A stretch of DNA of 64,000 nt from Mesorhizobium sp. B2-4-3 (GTDB taxonomy: Bacteria; Pseudomonadota; Alphaproteobacteria; Rhizobiales; Rhizobiaceae), in contig NZ_VFVL01000020.1 of NCBI RefSeq assembly GCF_006442815.1, forward strand, positions 43,811 through 107,810, given 5' to 3'. Below the pieces are notes generated by a model. The model searched no databases. It had not been told where the DNA came from and worked only from the letters and a program-made list of their open reading frames with translations. Positions within the stretch are counted from its first letter, which is position 1. Every line of letters begins with the position of its first letter. Shown in pieces: positions 40,159 to 49,830 of the stretch. Both the position numbers and the translations under genes were made by a program.

Positions 40159-41415
40159 TCAGCCGCCCGTCGCGGTTCCGGCCTTGGCGGCGGCAAACAG
40201 GGCAACCGCGTTGGTTATGCTTTGCGCCGCCTTGCCGCGCCAGTCGGCGTTCAGCAGTTGCGCCTCGTCCTTGTTGTTGGAGAGGTAGCCGAGCTCGACC
40301 AGGACGGATGGCACGTCCGGAGCCTTGAGCACCCTGAAGCCGGCCGAACGCTGCGGATTGTTGATCAGGCCGACGCTCGTCGACAGCTGACCGACCAGCG
40401 TGTGGGCGAAGCTCATAGAGAAACCATGGGTCTCACGGCGGATCAGGTCGATCAGGATGTCAGTGACTTCCTTGTTGTCGTCCTCGATCTTCAGTCCGGC
40501 GAACTGGTCGGACAGGTTCTCTCGATCGGCGAGCGCCTGGGCCTCCGGATCGGAAGCCTTGTCCGAAAGCGTGTAGACCGTGGCGCCGCGAAGACCTTTG
40601 ACGGCGATCGTATCGGCATGGATGGAGATCAAAAGATCGGCCTCGTGCTGGCGCGCGATGCGCACGCGTTCGTCGAGCGCCAGGTACACGTCGTCGTCGC
40701 GTGTCATGTAGACATCGTATTTGCCGACCGCGGCCAGCTTGTCGCGCAGTTCCTTTGCAAAAGCGAGCGTGACGTCCTTCTCGACCGTGCCGGCGGAGCT
40801 TTCGGCGCCGCCATCGACGCCGCCATGACCGGGATCGATAACCACCGTGAAGTGATGGCCGGGCGCCGAGACCGGTCCGGTGCCGACCCGCTCGCCCTTT
40901 TCGGTCGAAACCGTCGAACCGGTCGTCAGCGACTGGTTGGCGAGAGCTTCGTCGAACTCCCTCTCGGAGGCAGCCGACATATCGATGGCGATGCGATAGC
41001 CGCTGCCGTCGTCGTTCTTGAGCACGTCGAGCTTGTCGACGGCGAAAGGGCCTTTGCCGGTGAGGATCAGGCGCGAGCCATGTCCCTGATCGCCGTAGCG
41101 AACGGCCCGCACAAGGCCGCGCGGCTTCACATCCTTGGCGTCGAGCCCGAATCGCGTGCGCGGCAGATCGACGACCAGGCGATTGGGGCCGCGCAGCAGG
41201 AACCATTTGACGTCCGGCTCGCGGTCGAAATTCACGACGATGCGCATCTTTGTGGCGTCGCCGGCCATCTTGTAGCCGGTCGCGCCAAGCAGAGTGTCGG
41301 CACGCGCGGCGGCTGTAAGGCAGAACAACAGCGCCAGCAGCAAGGCAGTCCAGGCCACGCGCAGGAAATGCCCAGCGGCCCCACCCCTCTTGTCTGCGGC
41401 GCCCGCCGGTCCCAT
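40159..41415 (-). CDS. N-acetylmuramoyl-L-alanine amidase (AmiC-like)
   Basis: Zn-dependent amidase cleaving the stem peptide from MurNAc, 418 residues, exported (signal about residues 18-40, WTALLLALLFCLTAAARA). An N-terminal AMIN domain (about 50-150) contains VNFDREPDVKWFLLRGPNRL. The C-terminal Amidase_3 domain (about 185-410) shows VVIDPGHGGVDGGAESSAGT with the His-Gly-Gly motif, EKDVTLAF, SIHAD and PSVLVELGYLSN. AMIN domains bring such enzymes to the septum or peptidoglycan. Downstream of it lies mrcA, 230 nt away. Confidence 0.95.
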   Translation of the reverse strand: MGPAGAADKRGGAAGHFLRVAWTALLLALLFCLTAAARADTLLGATGYKMAGDATKMRIVVNFDREPDVKWFLLRGPNRLVVDLPRTRFGLDAKDVKPRGLVRAVRYGDQGHGSRLILTGKGPFAVDKLDVLKNDDGSGYRIAIDMSAASEREFDEALANQSLTTGSTVSTEKGERVGTGPVSAPGHHFTVVIDPGHGGVDGGAESSAGTVEKDVTLAFAKELRDKLAAVGKYDVYMTRDDDVYLALDERVRIARQHEADLLISIHADTIAVKGLRGATVYTLSDKASDPEAQALADRENLSDQFAGLKIEDDNKEVTDILIDLIRRETHGFSMSFAHTLVGQLSTSVGLINNPQRSAGFRVLKAPDVPSVLVELGYLSNNKDEAQLLNADWRGKAAQSITNAVALFAAAKAGTATGG

Positions 41416-42061
41416 CTCTTATCCGTCGCTCCCGGTTTGACGCATTGCGCCCGGTTTTCTCGCACAGTGCCTGTCAGGCCGCCAACTCGATTAACGATTG
41501 GTATTCAGAGAAGGTTAACCAAGCCTTTCATGGAGCGGGAAGAAGGCACCTTCCCCGGGGGAAGCGCTTTTTGCCGGCATCCGAAATCGGGGTTGCCTTC
41601 CATCCCGCCAAATCATAAAAGCGACGTTGGATCACTGCAATCCTGGAACCGCTCGCCTCAGCAGTTTCCTGCCAAAGGTTGGATGCAAAGGCGGCTCCTT
41701 TACCCTTCCAGGCTCGGGTGGTCGCGACGATTTTCGCAGGCGTGCCCTCGTGGCGGGGGAATCGCTTGCGTGAGGAAAACGGCCGGGTTGGTCCCGCGCC
41801 GGCTCTTTATGAGCAAACAAGCTGGTCCGGCTTAGCCCGGGCTTTGGTTCAAAAGGTTCTGCCGGGTGCCGATGGCTTCAAGCGCAATCATGGAAAGGTC
41901 CGCATCAAACCGCGCCGTAATGGCTGCGGGCGGCACCGCCATTGCGCTCAAGCGGCGGCCGGCGGACATTCAATTATCCGGCATGCACACAGATACAGGC
42001 GCACAGCGGCGGGCATTGCCACGCCAGCTGCCGCTGTCGGCTGCCGGCAGGAAACAAAATA
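41416..42061. other. amidase/rne divergent region with long rne leader
   Basis: 646 nt without a credible gene. It should hold the promoters of the amidase (minus) and of rne (plus). A GC-rich hairpin at 41550-41572 is followed by CGCTTTTT. In E. coli RNase E controls its own mRNA through a long 5' leader; a similar loop is possible here but not shown by sequence alone. Confidence 0.5.
41550..41572 (+). terminator. terminator-like hairpin in the rne leader
   Basis: CTTCCC/GGGAAG with a 3-nt loop, then CGCTTTTT. It could attenuate transcription into rne. Short stem, so moderate support only. Confidence 0.35.
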
Positions 42062-45007
42062 ATGCCCAACAAAATGCTGATAGACGCCTCCCACCCGGAG
42101 GAAACACGCGTTGTTGTCGTTCGCGGTAACCGCATCGAAGAATTCGACTTTGAATCCCAGGACAAGAAGCAGCTCAAAGGAAACATCTACCTCGCCCGCG
42201 TAACCCGCGTCGAACCTTCCCTCCAGGCAGCCTTTGTCGAATATGGCGGCAACCGTCACGGTTTTCTCGCCTTCAGCGAAATTCATCCCGATTATTACCA
42301 GATCCCGGTCGCCGACCGTCAGGCCCTGCTGCGCGCCGAAGCGCAGGAGGCCGAAGACGAAGACGACGAGGAGGCCGAGAACGGCGAAGAGCAGCAGGCG
42401 CGCGATCGCGGCGGCCGGCGCAACCGGCGTCGTGGCGGCAAGAGCCGCGACCGCGGCGAACACAAGCACGCTTCCTCTGAGAACGAGGAAAGCACGGTCG
42501 AGACTATAGCCGTTGACGAAACCGCCGCCGAGGTTGCCGGGGGCGAGGAAGCCGGCGGCGAGACCGATACCCCGGCAGAAAATGCCGGAACAGCCTCCGA
42601 GGCCGTCGAGGCCGTATCGGAAACGGCTGAAGAACCTGCCGCCGAGGCTGGCGGAGATGACACCACGGACGATGAGGATGGCAAGCCATCCGAAGGTGGC
42701 CCGACCTCGATTGCCGCCAGCATCGAAGCAGATGTGATTTCCGAGGCGGTCCCGCAGGCGGATCAGCCCGAGCAGAGCGGCGAAGCCGCCGCCAGCGACG
42801 ATGATCGCGGCATGCTGGAGGACGTCTCGGCCTCGCACTCGGACGAGCACGAGGTCGAATCGGTCGGCGCCGAGGACGCGCTCGAGGAAATCCGCAACCG
42901 CCGCAAGCCGGTGCGTCGCCAGTACAAGATCCAGGAAGTCATCAAGCGCCGCCAGATCCTTTTGGTGCAGGTGGTCAAGGAAGAGCGCGGCAACAAGGGC
43001 GCGGCGCTCACCACCTATCTGTCGCTTGCCGGCCGCTATTCGGTGCTGATGCCGAACACGGCGCGCGGCGGCGGCATCTCGCGCAAGATCACCAACGCCC
43101 AGGACCGCAAGCGGCTGAAGGAGGTCGTGACCGATCTCGACGTGCCGCAGGGCATGGGCGTCATCCTGCGCACTGCCGGCGAAAGCCGCACCAAGGCGGA
43201 AATCAAGCGCGACTACGAATATCTGATGCGGCTTTGGGAAAACGTCCGCAACCTGACGCTGCAGTCCTCGGCCCCTGCCCTGGTCTATGAGGAAGGCAGC
43301 CTGATCAAGCGTTCGGTGCGCGACCTCTACAACAAGGACATCGACGAGATCCTGGTCTCCGGCGAAGACGGCTACCGCGAGGCCAAGGATTTCATGCGCA
43401 TGCTGATGCCGAGCCACGCCAAGGTGGTTCAGCCATTCCGCGACACCACGCCTATCTTCGTGCGCAACGGCATCGAGGCGCAGCTCGACCGCATGCTGCA
43501 GCCGCAGGTGACGCTGAAGAGCGGTGGCTACATCATCATCAACCAGACCGAGGCGCTGGTTTCGATCGACGTCAACTCCGGCCGCTCCACCAAGGAGCAT
43601 TCGATCGAGGAGACCGCGCTCCACACCAATCTGGAGGCGGCAGAGGAAGTCGCGCGGCAGTTGCGATTGCGCGACCTTGCCGGTCTGATCGTCATCGACT
43701 TCATCGACATGGAGGAGAACCGCAACAACCGCTCCGTCGAGAAGCGGCTGAAGGATCACCTCAAGAACGACCGCGCCCGCATCCAGGTAGGCCGCATCTC
43801 ACACTTCGGCCTGATGGAAATGTCGCGCCAGCGCATCCGCGCCAGCGTGCTGGAATCGACCATGAAGCCTTGCCCGCATTGCGGCGGCACGGGCCATGTG
43901 CGCTCCGATTCCTCCGTGGCGCTGATGGTCGTGCGGGCGATCGAGGAATTCCTGCTCAAGGATTCGCGCAGCCACATCGTCGTGCGCACGCCGTCGGCGA
44001 CCGCGCTCTATGTGCTCAACCACAAGCGCGCCAACCTGGTGGAACTCGAAGCCCGCTTCGGCCTGACGATCACGATCGAGGCTGACGAGACGCTCGGCAC
44101 TCAGCACTACGCGATCTTCCGCGGCGCCGTTGCGGAGAAGCCGGAAGGCTTTGTCGAGGTGCGCAGCCTGCCGGCCTATGTCGAGCCGGAAGAGCCCGAG
44201 GACGAGATCGTCGTCGAGGAAGAGGAAGATGAAGTCTCGGCCCAGGCCGAACAGCCGCGCCACGCGCAGCAGGGCCAGCACCAGCAGCGGTCCGAGGATG
44301 GCGAAGGCCGTGATCGCAAGCGTCGCAAGCGTCGGCGGCGGCGCGGCGGCAGGGATCGCGACCGCGAGCACAACGGGGACGTCGCGGCGGCGCCGATGGA
44401 AGCCGGCGAAGCCGATGATGATGATGCAACGGAAGAGACCGCCGAGGAGGTGATCGCCGGCGACGAGGCCGTGGCGGCCGCTGCCGACGACGGTTCCGGA
44501 AAGAAGCGCCGGCGCGGGAAGCGCGGTGGCAAGCGCAACCGCCGTGAGGACGAAGCTTCAGACGCCGTTGCCGGCGAAACTGTCGGCGATATCGAGGGTG
44601 AGTCGGTTGAAGGCCAGGACGCCGCAAGCGAGCCGGCAATCGCCGCTCCTGCGGAAGAACCTGCCGCTCCGGCGGCAGCTAATGACGATGCCGAGGCGGT
44701 CGAAAAGCCGAAGAAGCCCCGCCGTTCGAGGGCTAAGAAGGTGTCCGAGGAAGCCGCGGCCGAGACGGTGTCCGAACCTGTGGCTGAGGCCCAGGTCGCG
44801 CCCGTGGCTGCCGAGCCGGAGCCGACAGCTACCGCTCCCGCGGCCACCGAGGCCGAGCCTGCCACCAGCGCCCACCCGACGCGGCGCAAGCCGCAGTCGG
44901 TCGACGCGCCGGTCGTTCCCGTCGTGTCTTCGAAGGTGTCCGACGAGGCCAAGGCCGAAGACAAGCCGAAGCGCGCCGGCTGGTGGCAGCGCAAGGGCTT
45001 TTTCTAG
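42062..45007 (+). CDS. rne: ribonuclease E
   Basis: Main endonuclease of mRNA decay and rRNA/tRNA processing; 981 residues from ATG 42062 (MPNKMLIDASHPEETRVVVV, AGGAAAC site upstream). The S1 domain begins at GNIYLARVTRVEPSLQAAFV (about residues 40-88) and is interrupted by about 195 acidic, low-complexity residues. It resumes at QYKIQEVIKRRQILLVQVVK (about 288). The 5'-sensor and DNase I-like domain contain SIDVNSGRST and VIDFIDMEENR with the metal-binding Asp residues. The Zn-link is CPHCGGTGHV. The C-terminal third is disordered with Arg-rich blocks (RKRRKRRRRRGGRDRDRE) and ends WWQRKGFF, the usual degradosome scaffold type. Confidence 0.97.
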   Translation: MPNKMLIDASHPEETRVVVVRGNRIEEFDFESQDKKQLKGNIYLARVTRVEPSLQAAFVEYGGNRHGFLAFSEIHPDYYQIPVADRQALLRAEAQEAEDEDDEEAENGEEQQARDRGGRRNRRRGGKSRDRGEHKHASSENEESTVETIAVDETAAEVAGGEEAGGETDTPAENAGTASEAVEAVSETAEEPAAEAGGDDTTDDEDGKPSEGGPTSIAASIEADVISEAVPQADQPEQSGEAAASDDDRGMLEDVSASHSDEHEVESVGAEDALEEIRNRRKPVRRQYKIQEVIKRRQILLVQVVKEERGNKGAALTTYLSLAGRYSVLMPNTARGGGISRKITNAQDRKRLKEVVTDLDVPQGMGVILRTAGESRTKAEIKRDYEYLMRLWENVRNLTLQSSAPALVYEEGSLIKRSVRDLYNKDIDEILVSGEDGYREAKDFMRMLMPSHAKVVQPFRDTTPIFVRNGIEAQLDRMLQPQVTLKSGGYIIINQTEALVSIDVNSGRSTKEHSIEETALHTNLEAAEEVARQLRLRDLAGLIVIDFIDMEENRNNRSVEKRLKDHLKNDRARIQVGRISHFGLMEMSRQRIRASVLESTMKPCPHCGGTGHVRSDSSVALMVVRAIEEFLLKDSRSHIVVRTPSATALYVLNHKRANLVELEARFGLTITIEADETLGTQHYAIFRGAVAEKPEGFVEVRSLPAYVEPEEPEDEIVVEEEEDEVSAQAEQPRHAQQGQHQQRSEDGEGRDRKRRKRRRRRGGRDRDREHNGDVAAAPMEAGEADDDDATEETAEEVIAGDEAVAAAADDGSGKKRRRGKRGGKRNRREDEASDAVAGETVGDIEGESVEGQDAASEPAIAAPAEEPAAPAAANDDAEAVEKPKKPRRSRAKKVSEEAAAETVSEPVAEAQVAPVAAEPEPTATAPAATEAEPATSAHPTRRKPQSVDAPVVPVVSSKVSDEAKAEDKPKRAGWWQRKGFF

Positions 45008-45041
45008 ACCTTTCAGATCGTTAGGCTGACCTTTTGAAACA

Positions 45042-45072
45042 ATCCCGCGCCGCTCCGGCGCGGGATTTTTCA
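45042..45072 (+). terminator. Rho-independent terminator of rne
   Basis: TCCCGCGCCG/CGGCGCGGGA with a short loop, followed by TTTTTCATTT, 35 nt after the stop. Confidence 0.9.
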
Positions 45073-45131
45073 TTTCGCCGAAAGGCTTTCCAACGCAGTT
45101 CCGGGTGGAAAAACGCCAGCGTTTTGCTGCT

Positions 45132-46061
45132 TTATGGCGCGAAGATCGACCAGTTCATCATCCTGGCGAGCTTCTCCAGCGCGATGGAGCCGAGCTTGGA
45201 GTTGCCGTTCTCGTTGAGGCCGGGCGACCACGCCGCCAGCGAAGCAACCCCTGGAACGATGCCGAGAATGCCGCCGCCGACACCGCTTTTGCCGGGGATG
45301 CCGACGCGGAAGGCAAAATCGCCGGAACCGTCATAGTGGCCGCAGGTCAGCATCAGCGCGCCGATGCGGCGCGCCCGTTCGGCCGAGACGACCGAATGCC
45401 CGGTCGCCGGGTTCCTGCCGCCATTGGCAAGAAACCGGCCGGCCAAAGCGAGCTGACGGCAGCTCATGGCAATCGCGCAATGGTGGAAATAGACCCCCAG
45501 CGCCAGCTCCGGTTCGTGATGGAGATTGCCGAAGGATTTCATGTAGTTGGCGAGGGCGAAGTTGCGGTAGCCGGTGGCGCGCTCGGAGGCCGCCACCTCG
45601 CGGTCGATGATGATCGTCTCGTCATCGGCGAGGAACTGGATGAAGCGCAGGATTTCGCCGATCGCCTCGCGCGGCTGATGGCCGGCGAGCAGGACGTCGG
45701 AGACGACGACGGCGCCGGCATTGATGAACGGATTGCGCGGGATGCCGTTCTCGTGCTCGAGCTGGACGATCGAGTTGAACGGGTTGCCGGACGGCTCGCG
45801 GCCGACGCGATGCCATAGCGCGTCGCCGACCTTGCCAAGCGCCAGCGTGAGCGTGAAGACTTTCGAGACGCTCTGGATCGAAAAGGGTTGATCGGCATCG
45901 CCGGCAAGGATGACGCGGCCGTCATTGGTCACGGCGGCGATGCCAAATTTCTTCGGGTCGACCTTGCCGAGCTGCGGGATGTAGGTCGCCACCTCGCCGC
46001 GATCGCTTCGCTGCCCCATTTCGGCGGCCACTTCGGCCAGTGCCTGCTCGAGTTCCGGCAT
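45132..46061 (-). CDS. glsA: glutaminase A
   Basis: Serine-dependent glutaminase converting glutamine to glutamate and ammonia, 309 residues. The SxxK catalytic motif is FSIQSVSKVFTL (Ser-Val-Ser-Lys, about residues 64-67). Other conserved stretches are EPSGNPFNSIVQLEHENGIP, RNPFINAGAVVVSD and KSGVGGGILGIVPG. Cytoplasmic. It begins 6 nt behind the aminotransferase gene, implying one operon linked to amino-acid nitrogen metabolism. Confidence 0.95.
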   Translation of the reverse strand: MPELEQALAEVAAEMGQRSDRGEVATYIPQLGKVDPKKFGIAAVTNDGRVILAGDADQPFSIQSVSKVFTLTLALGKVGDALWHRVGREPSGNPFNSIVQLEHENGIPRNPFINAGAVVVSDVLLAGHQPREAIGEILRFIQFLADDETIIIDREVAASERATGYRNFALANYMKSFGNLHHEPELALGVYFHHCAIAMSCRQLALAGRFLANGGRNPATGHSVVSAERARRIGALMLTCGHYDGSGDFAFRVGIPGKSGVGGGILGIVPGVASLAAWSPGLNENGNSKLGSIALEKLARMMNWSIFAP

Positions 46062-46067
46062 GGCTTT

Positions 46068-47216
46068 CTATTTCAGCCAGCGTTCGATGCGCGCCAGCGC
46101 CTCGACCATGTCGTCATGGCTGCCGGCATAGGAAAAGCGCATGGTGCGATGGCCTTGCAGCGGGTCGAAATCACGGCCGGGCGTCGCCGCGACATGCGCC
46201 TCGGCCAGCATTTTGCGCGCAAAGGCCATGCTGTCATTGGTGTGGCGGGTGACATCGCAGAAGGCATAGAAGGCGCCGTCCATCGGCGCGGCGAGCGCAA
46301 AGCCGAGTTCCGGCAGGCGCTTCATCAGAAGATCCCGGTTCCAGGAGTAGCGCGCCTTCACCGCTTCCAGCTCGGCCGTTGCCTTGAACGCCTCGATCGC
46401 TGCGACCTGCGACAGTTCAGGCGGCGAGATATAGAGGCTCTGGGCGACACGCTCTACCGGCCGGACAAGCTCTTCCGGCAGCACCATCCAGCCGACGCGC
46501 CAGCCGGTCATGCAATAGTATTTCGAGAAGGAATTGATCACGGTCACGCCGGCGCCGTGCTCCAGCGCGGTGACATCCGGCGCCGCGTAGGCCAGCCGGT
46601 GATAGATTTCGTCCGAGATCACGGCGATGCCGAGTTCCTCGGCCGTCCTGACCAGCGCGGCAAGCTCGTCGGCCGGAATCACCGCGCCGGTCGGATTGGC
46701 GGGGCTGGCGAACAGCACGCCCTTCAGCGGCTTGTCGCGATGCGCGGCCTTGAGGTGCTCGGCATGCAGATAGGCATCCGCGCCGAGCTCGATTTCGACG
46801 ATCTCGATGCCGAGCGCGGCCATGATGTTGCGGTAGGCCGGATAGCCGGGCGCGGCGATGGCGACGCGGTCGCCCGGATCGAACATGGCCAGGAAAGCAA
46901 GGTTGAAGGCGGCGGACGAGCCGGTCGTGACGGCAATGCGCGATGGCGCGACGTCGATCCCATAGTGCTCGCCATAATGCGCCGCGATCGCCTTGCGCAG
47001 ATCGGCGAGACCCAAGGCGTCGGTGTAGCCGATGCGGCCATGCCGCAGGGCCGCGGCCGCCGCCTCGCGGACGCCGACCGGCGCGGGATCCGATGGTTGG
47101 CCGACGGCCATCGACACCACGGGCACTCCGGTGGCCTTCAGCCGGTTGGCTTCGGCCAGGATGTCCATGGCGTGGAAGGGCTCGACTTCCCCTCGGCGCG
47201 AAAGCGAAACGACCAT
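46068..47216 (-). CDS. PLP-dependent aminotransferase, class I/II
   Basis: A 382-residue fold-type I aminotransferase. Motifs: VSMAVGQPSDPAP, GIGY-like GRIGYTDALGLADLRKAIAA, VTTGSSAAFNLAF, FASPANPTGAVIP and SDEIYHRLAY. The PLP Lys sits in NSFSKYYCMTGWRVGWMVLP (about residue 233). RMRFSYA-like TMRFSYAGS holds the Arg that binds the substrate carboxylate. Aspartate/alanine-type specificity is usual for this group; the substrate is not certain. Same operon as glsA. Confidence 0.93.
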   Translation of the reverse strand: MVVSLSRRGEVEPFHAMDILAEANRLKATGVPVVSMAVGQPSDPAPVGVREAAAAALRHGRIGYTDALGLADLRKAIAAHYGEHYGIDVAPSRIAVTTGSSAAFNLAFLAMFDPGDRVAIAAPGYPAYRNIMAALGIEIVEIELGADAYLHAEHLKAAHRDKPLKGVLFASPANPTGAVIPADELAALVRTAEELGIAVISDEIYHRLAYAAPDVTALEHGAGVTVINSFSKYYCMTGWRVGWMVLPEELVRPVERVAQSLYISPPELSQVAAIEAFKATAELEAVKARYSWNRDLLMKRLPELGFALAAPMDGAFYAFCDVTRHTNDSMAFARKMLAEAHVAATPGRDFDPLQGHRTMRFSYAGSHDDMVEALARIERWLK

Positions 47217-47401
47217 CTGACCTCTTCCAACTGCTCTATTTCGGCGAATTCTGGACGCAAGCCAGAGCAGACTTGCCGTTGAACTGCCCTAGTTAAAGGA
47301 CAGCGCCGCACAAATGCCCGATTGATGTGGGGATCACAAGCGCGCAGGAAGTTGCCGGCGCCGACTTTTCATCTTTCGCCCGCTCGTCTACCAGTGGACC
47401 T

Positions 47402-48814
47402 ATGTTGAGCCGACCCCGACCCTCGATTGGCAAATCGACCTCCCTTAGCCGAACCGCGCGCGGCTTCGCGACGCTTCTGCTTGCCGCCACCGTTGCTTTG
47501 TCGAGCTCGGTCAGCGCCTTCGCGCAAGGCGTGCCGGTGGTGCGCGACGCCGAGATCGAGGCGCTGGTGCGCGATTATGCCCGGCCGATCTTCAAGGCGG
47601 CGGGGCTTGCCAATGACGGCATCGACATCGTTCTGGTCAACGACCAGAGCTTCAACGCCTTCGTCACCGGGCGGCGGCTGTTCATCAACACCGGCGCGCT
47701 GGTGACCGCCGAAACGCCGAACGAGATCATCGGCGTCATCGCGCACGAGGCCGGCCATATCGCCGGCGGCCACCAGCAGAAATTGCGCGACCAGCTCGAC
47801 CGCGCCAAGACCATGGCCATCATCGCCACGCTGCTCGGCGCCGGCGCCATGGTTGCAGGCGCCACCACGAACAGCCGCGGCCTTGCCGGCGCCGGCATGG
47901 GGGTCGCCGCCGGTGGCGGCGAGATGGCGCAGCGCTCGATCCTCGCCTATCAGCGCACCGAAGAGATCACCGCCGACCGCTCGGCGATCACCTATCTCAA
48001 CGCCACCGGCCAGTCCGGCATGGGCATGCTGAAGACCTTCGGCCGCTTCCAGAGCGCGCTCTCGCTCGCCGGCACCCAGGTCGACCCCTACCGGATCAGC
48101 CATCCGATGCCGCAGGAGCGCATCGCCAACCTGGAAGTGCTCGTCAAGCAGAGCCCGTTCGTCAACGTTGTCGACCCGCCGTCGCTGCAGCAGCGGCATG
48201 ACATGATGCGCATCAAGATCGCCGCCTATATGCAGGGCCAGGCAGCCGTCGCGCGGCTGATGCGCAAGAACCCGGCCAGCCTTGCCTCGCGGTACGGCGA
48301 TGCGCAGCAGACCTATCTCTTCGGCAGTCCGGGCGCGGCGCTCACCAAGACGGCGGCGCTGATCGAGGAACAACCGAAGAACCCCTATTTCCAGGAATTG
48401 CGCGGCGATATCCTGATGAAGGCCAACAAGCCGAAGGACGCGGCGGATGCCTATGCCAAGGCGGTCAGCCTCGATCCCGCGCGCTCCGGCCTGCTGCTGG
48501 TTTCGGTTGGCCAGTCGCTGATGGCGGTCGGCACGCCCGATTCGCTGAAAAAGGCTGTCGCCCAGCTCAACAACGGCGTCGCGCGGGACAGGGAAAATGC
48601 CGACGCCTATCGCTTTCTGGCGCAGGCATATGGCGAACTCGGTGACATTCCGGCTGCCGATCTTGCCACCGCCGAGGGCCACTATTATGCGGGCGACTAC
48701 AAAAACGCTAAGATCTTCGCCATGCGCGCTCAACAGAAATTGAAGCGCGGCGAACCCCGCTGGGTCCGCGCGCAGGATATTATAAACTACACGCCATCGA
48801 ACAAGCTCAAATGA
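47402..48814 (+). CDS. M48-family metalloprotease with TPR repeats (BepA/YfgC-like)
   Basis: A 470-residue exported Zn protease, 43 residues of signal region (RGFATLLLAATVALSSSVSA, cleavage after AFA). Catalytic HEAGH (VIAHEAGHIAGGHQ, about residue 115) and the third ligand region RTEEITADRSAI. The C-terminal half (about 285-460) has TPR-like helices, e.g. KPKDAADAYAKAVSLDPARS. The E. coli relative BepA maintains outer-membrane protein assembly, chiefly LptD. The ATG at 47402 was chosen because the signal peptide follows it. Confidence 0.93.
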   Translation: MLSRPRPSIGKSTSLSRTARGFATLLLAATVALSSSVSAFAQGVPVVRDAEIEALVRDYARPIFKAAGLANDGIDIVLVNDQSFNAFVTGRRLFINTGALVTAETPNEIIGVIAHEAGHIAGGHQQKLRDQLDRAKTMAIIATLLGAGAMVAGATTNSRGLAGAGMGVAAGGGEMAQRSILAYQRTEEITADRSAITYLNATGQSGMGMLKTFGRFQSALSLAGTQVDPYRISHPMPQERIANLEVLVKQSPFVNVVDPPSLQQRHDMMRIKIAAYMQGQAAVARLMRKNPASLASRYGDAQQTYLFGSPGAALTKTAALIEEQPKNPYFQELRGDILMKANKPKDAADAYAKAVSLDPARSGLLLVSVGQSLMAVGTPDSLKKAVAQLNNGVARDRENADAYRFLAQAYGELGDIPAADLATAEGHYYAGDYKNAKIFAMRAQQKLKRGEPRWVRAQDIINYTPSNKLK

Positions 48815-48873
48815 ACCTCCCGGACGTTGGCGGCGACCAAGGCGGACCGGAAAAGGCAAAAGGATCGACAATC

Positions 48874-49701
48874 ATGAACAAGGCAATCCTGCTTGGCAGC
48901 GCTGGCGGTCTGGCTGTGGCGCTCGGCATGCTGGCTTTCGGTTTCATGGCGGGAAACCCGCAGCCCGCGAGGGCCGACACCGTGCAAGTCGCCCAGGTCA
49001 CGTCTTCCACCGATACCAAGGCCTCCACCGACACCAAGATCGATCGCAAGGAGGTCGAAGGCATCATCCGCGATTATCTCTTGAAGAACCCGGAAGTTCT
49101 GCTCGAGGTTCAGGACGCGCTCGAGGCCAAGCAGAAGGAAGAGCAGCGGCTCGCGGCACTCGGCGTCATCAAGGGCTCCAAGGACGAGATCTTCAACTCC
49201 ACCTTCGACGGCGTCGTCGGCAATCCGAAGGGCAAGGTCACGATCGTCGAGTTCTACGATTACAATTGCGGCTTCTGCAAACGCGCCATCGAGGACATGC
49301 AGGCGCTGACCAAGTCCGATCCGGACCTGCGCTTCGTGCTCAAGGAGTTCCCGATCCTCAGCCCGGATTCGCAGAAGGCCAGCGTCGTCTCCATGGCGTT
49401 CCACCTGATGCATCCGGAGAAATATCGTGAGTTCCACACCGCGCTGCTCGGCGGCCAGGGCCGCGCCACCGAAGCGACCGCGATCAAGGTTGCGCTTTCG
49501 CTGGGCGCAGACGAGGCAGCGCTGCGCGAGAAGATGAAGGATCCGCGCATCGCCGAAACGCTCTCGCGCACCTACGACCTAGCGACGAAACTGTCGATCA
49601 CCGGCACGCCGTCCTATGTGGTCGGCAACGAAGTGATCTTCGGAGCGCTCGGCCAGCAGGTTCTGGCGGAAAAGATCGAAGAGGCAAAGAGCGCGCTCTA
49701 G
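48874..49701 (+). CDS. DsbA-family thiol:disulphide oxidoreductase
   Basis: A 275-residue exported protein. Signal/anchor about residues 5-32 (ILLGSAGGLAVALGMLAFGF). A charged helical linker (about 55-95, LLKNPEVLLEVQDALEAKQK) precedes the thioredoxin-like domain with CGFC in EFYDYNCGFCKRAIEDM and the cis-Pro loop ITGTPSYVVGNEVIFG. It resembles the Com1/ScsC subgroup, which acts in the periplasm as oxidase or isomerase. ATG 48874 follows AAAAGGATCG. It lies 59 nt after the M48 gene. Confidence 0.93.
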   Translation: MNKAILLGSAGGLAVALGMLAFGFMAGNPQPARADTVQVAQVTSSTDTKASTDTKIDRKEVEGIIRDYLLKNPEVLLEVQDALEAKQKEEQRLAALGVIKGSKDEIFNSTFDGVVGNPKGKVTIVEFYDYNCGFCKRAIEDMQALTKSDPDLRFVLKEFPILSPDSQKASVVSMAFHLMHPEKYREFHTALLGGQGRATEATAIKVALSLGADEAALREKMKDPRIAETLSRTYDLATKLSITGTPSYVVGNEVIFGALGQQVLAEKIEEAKSAL

Positions 49702-49830
49702 ACGCCCGCGGTGCAAGCCGGCCGTTGTGGACGGCGAAAGAACGCACTTGCGCTCTTTTCGCGGGCGGTTATGCCCATTATAGAGGCCCAGTGCGCCGGC
49801 TTGGGGTCGGCGTAGAACAAGGTCGGCATA

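Noticed and set aside
37781..40288. 835-codon plus-strand frame opposite mrcA
   Set aside because: Antisense shadow; mrcA carries all catalytic motifs.
47369..48871. 500-codon minus-strand frame opposite the M48 protease
   Set aside because: Low-complexity antisense reading; the plus strand has the signal peptide, HEAGH and TPR repeats.
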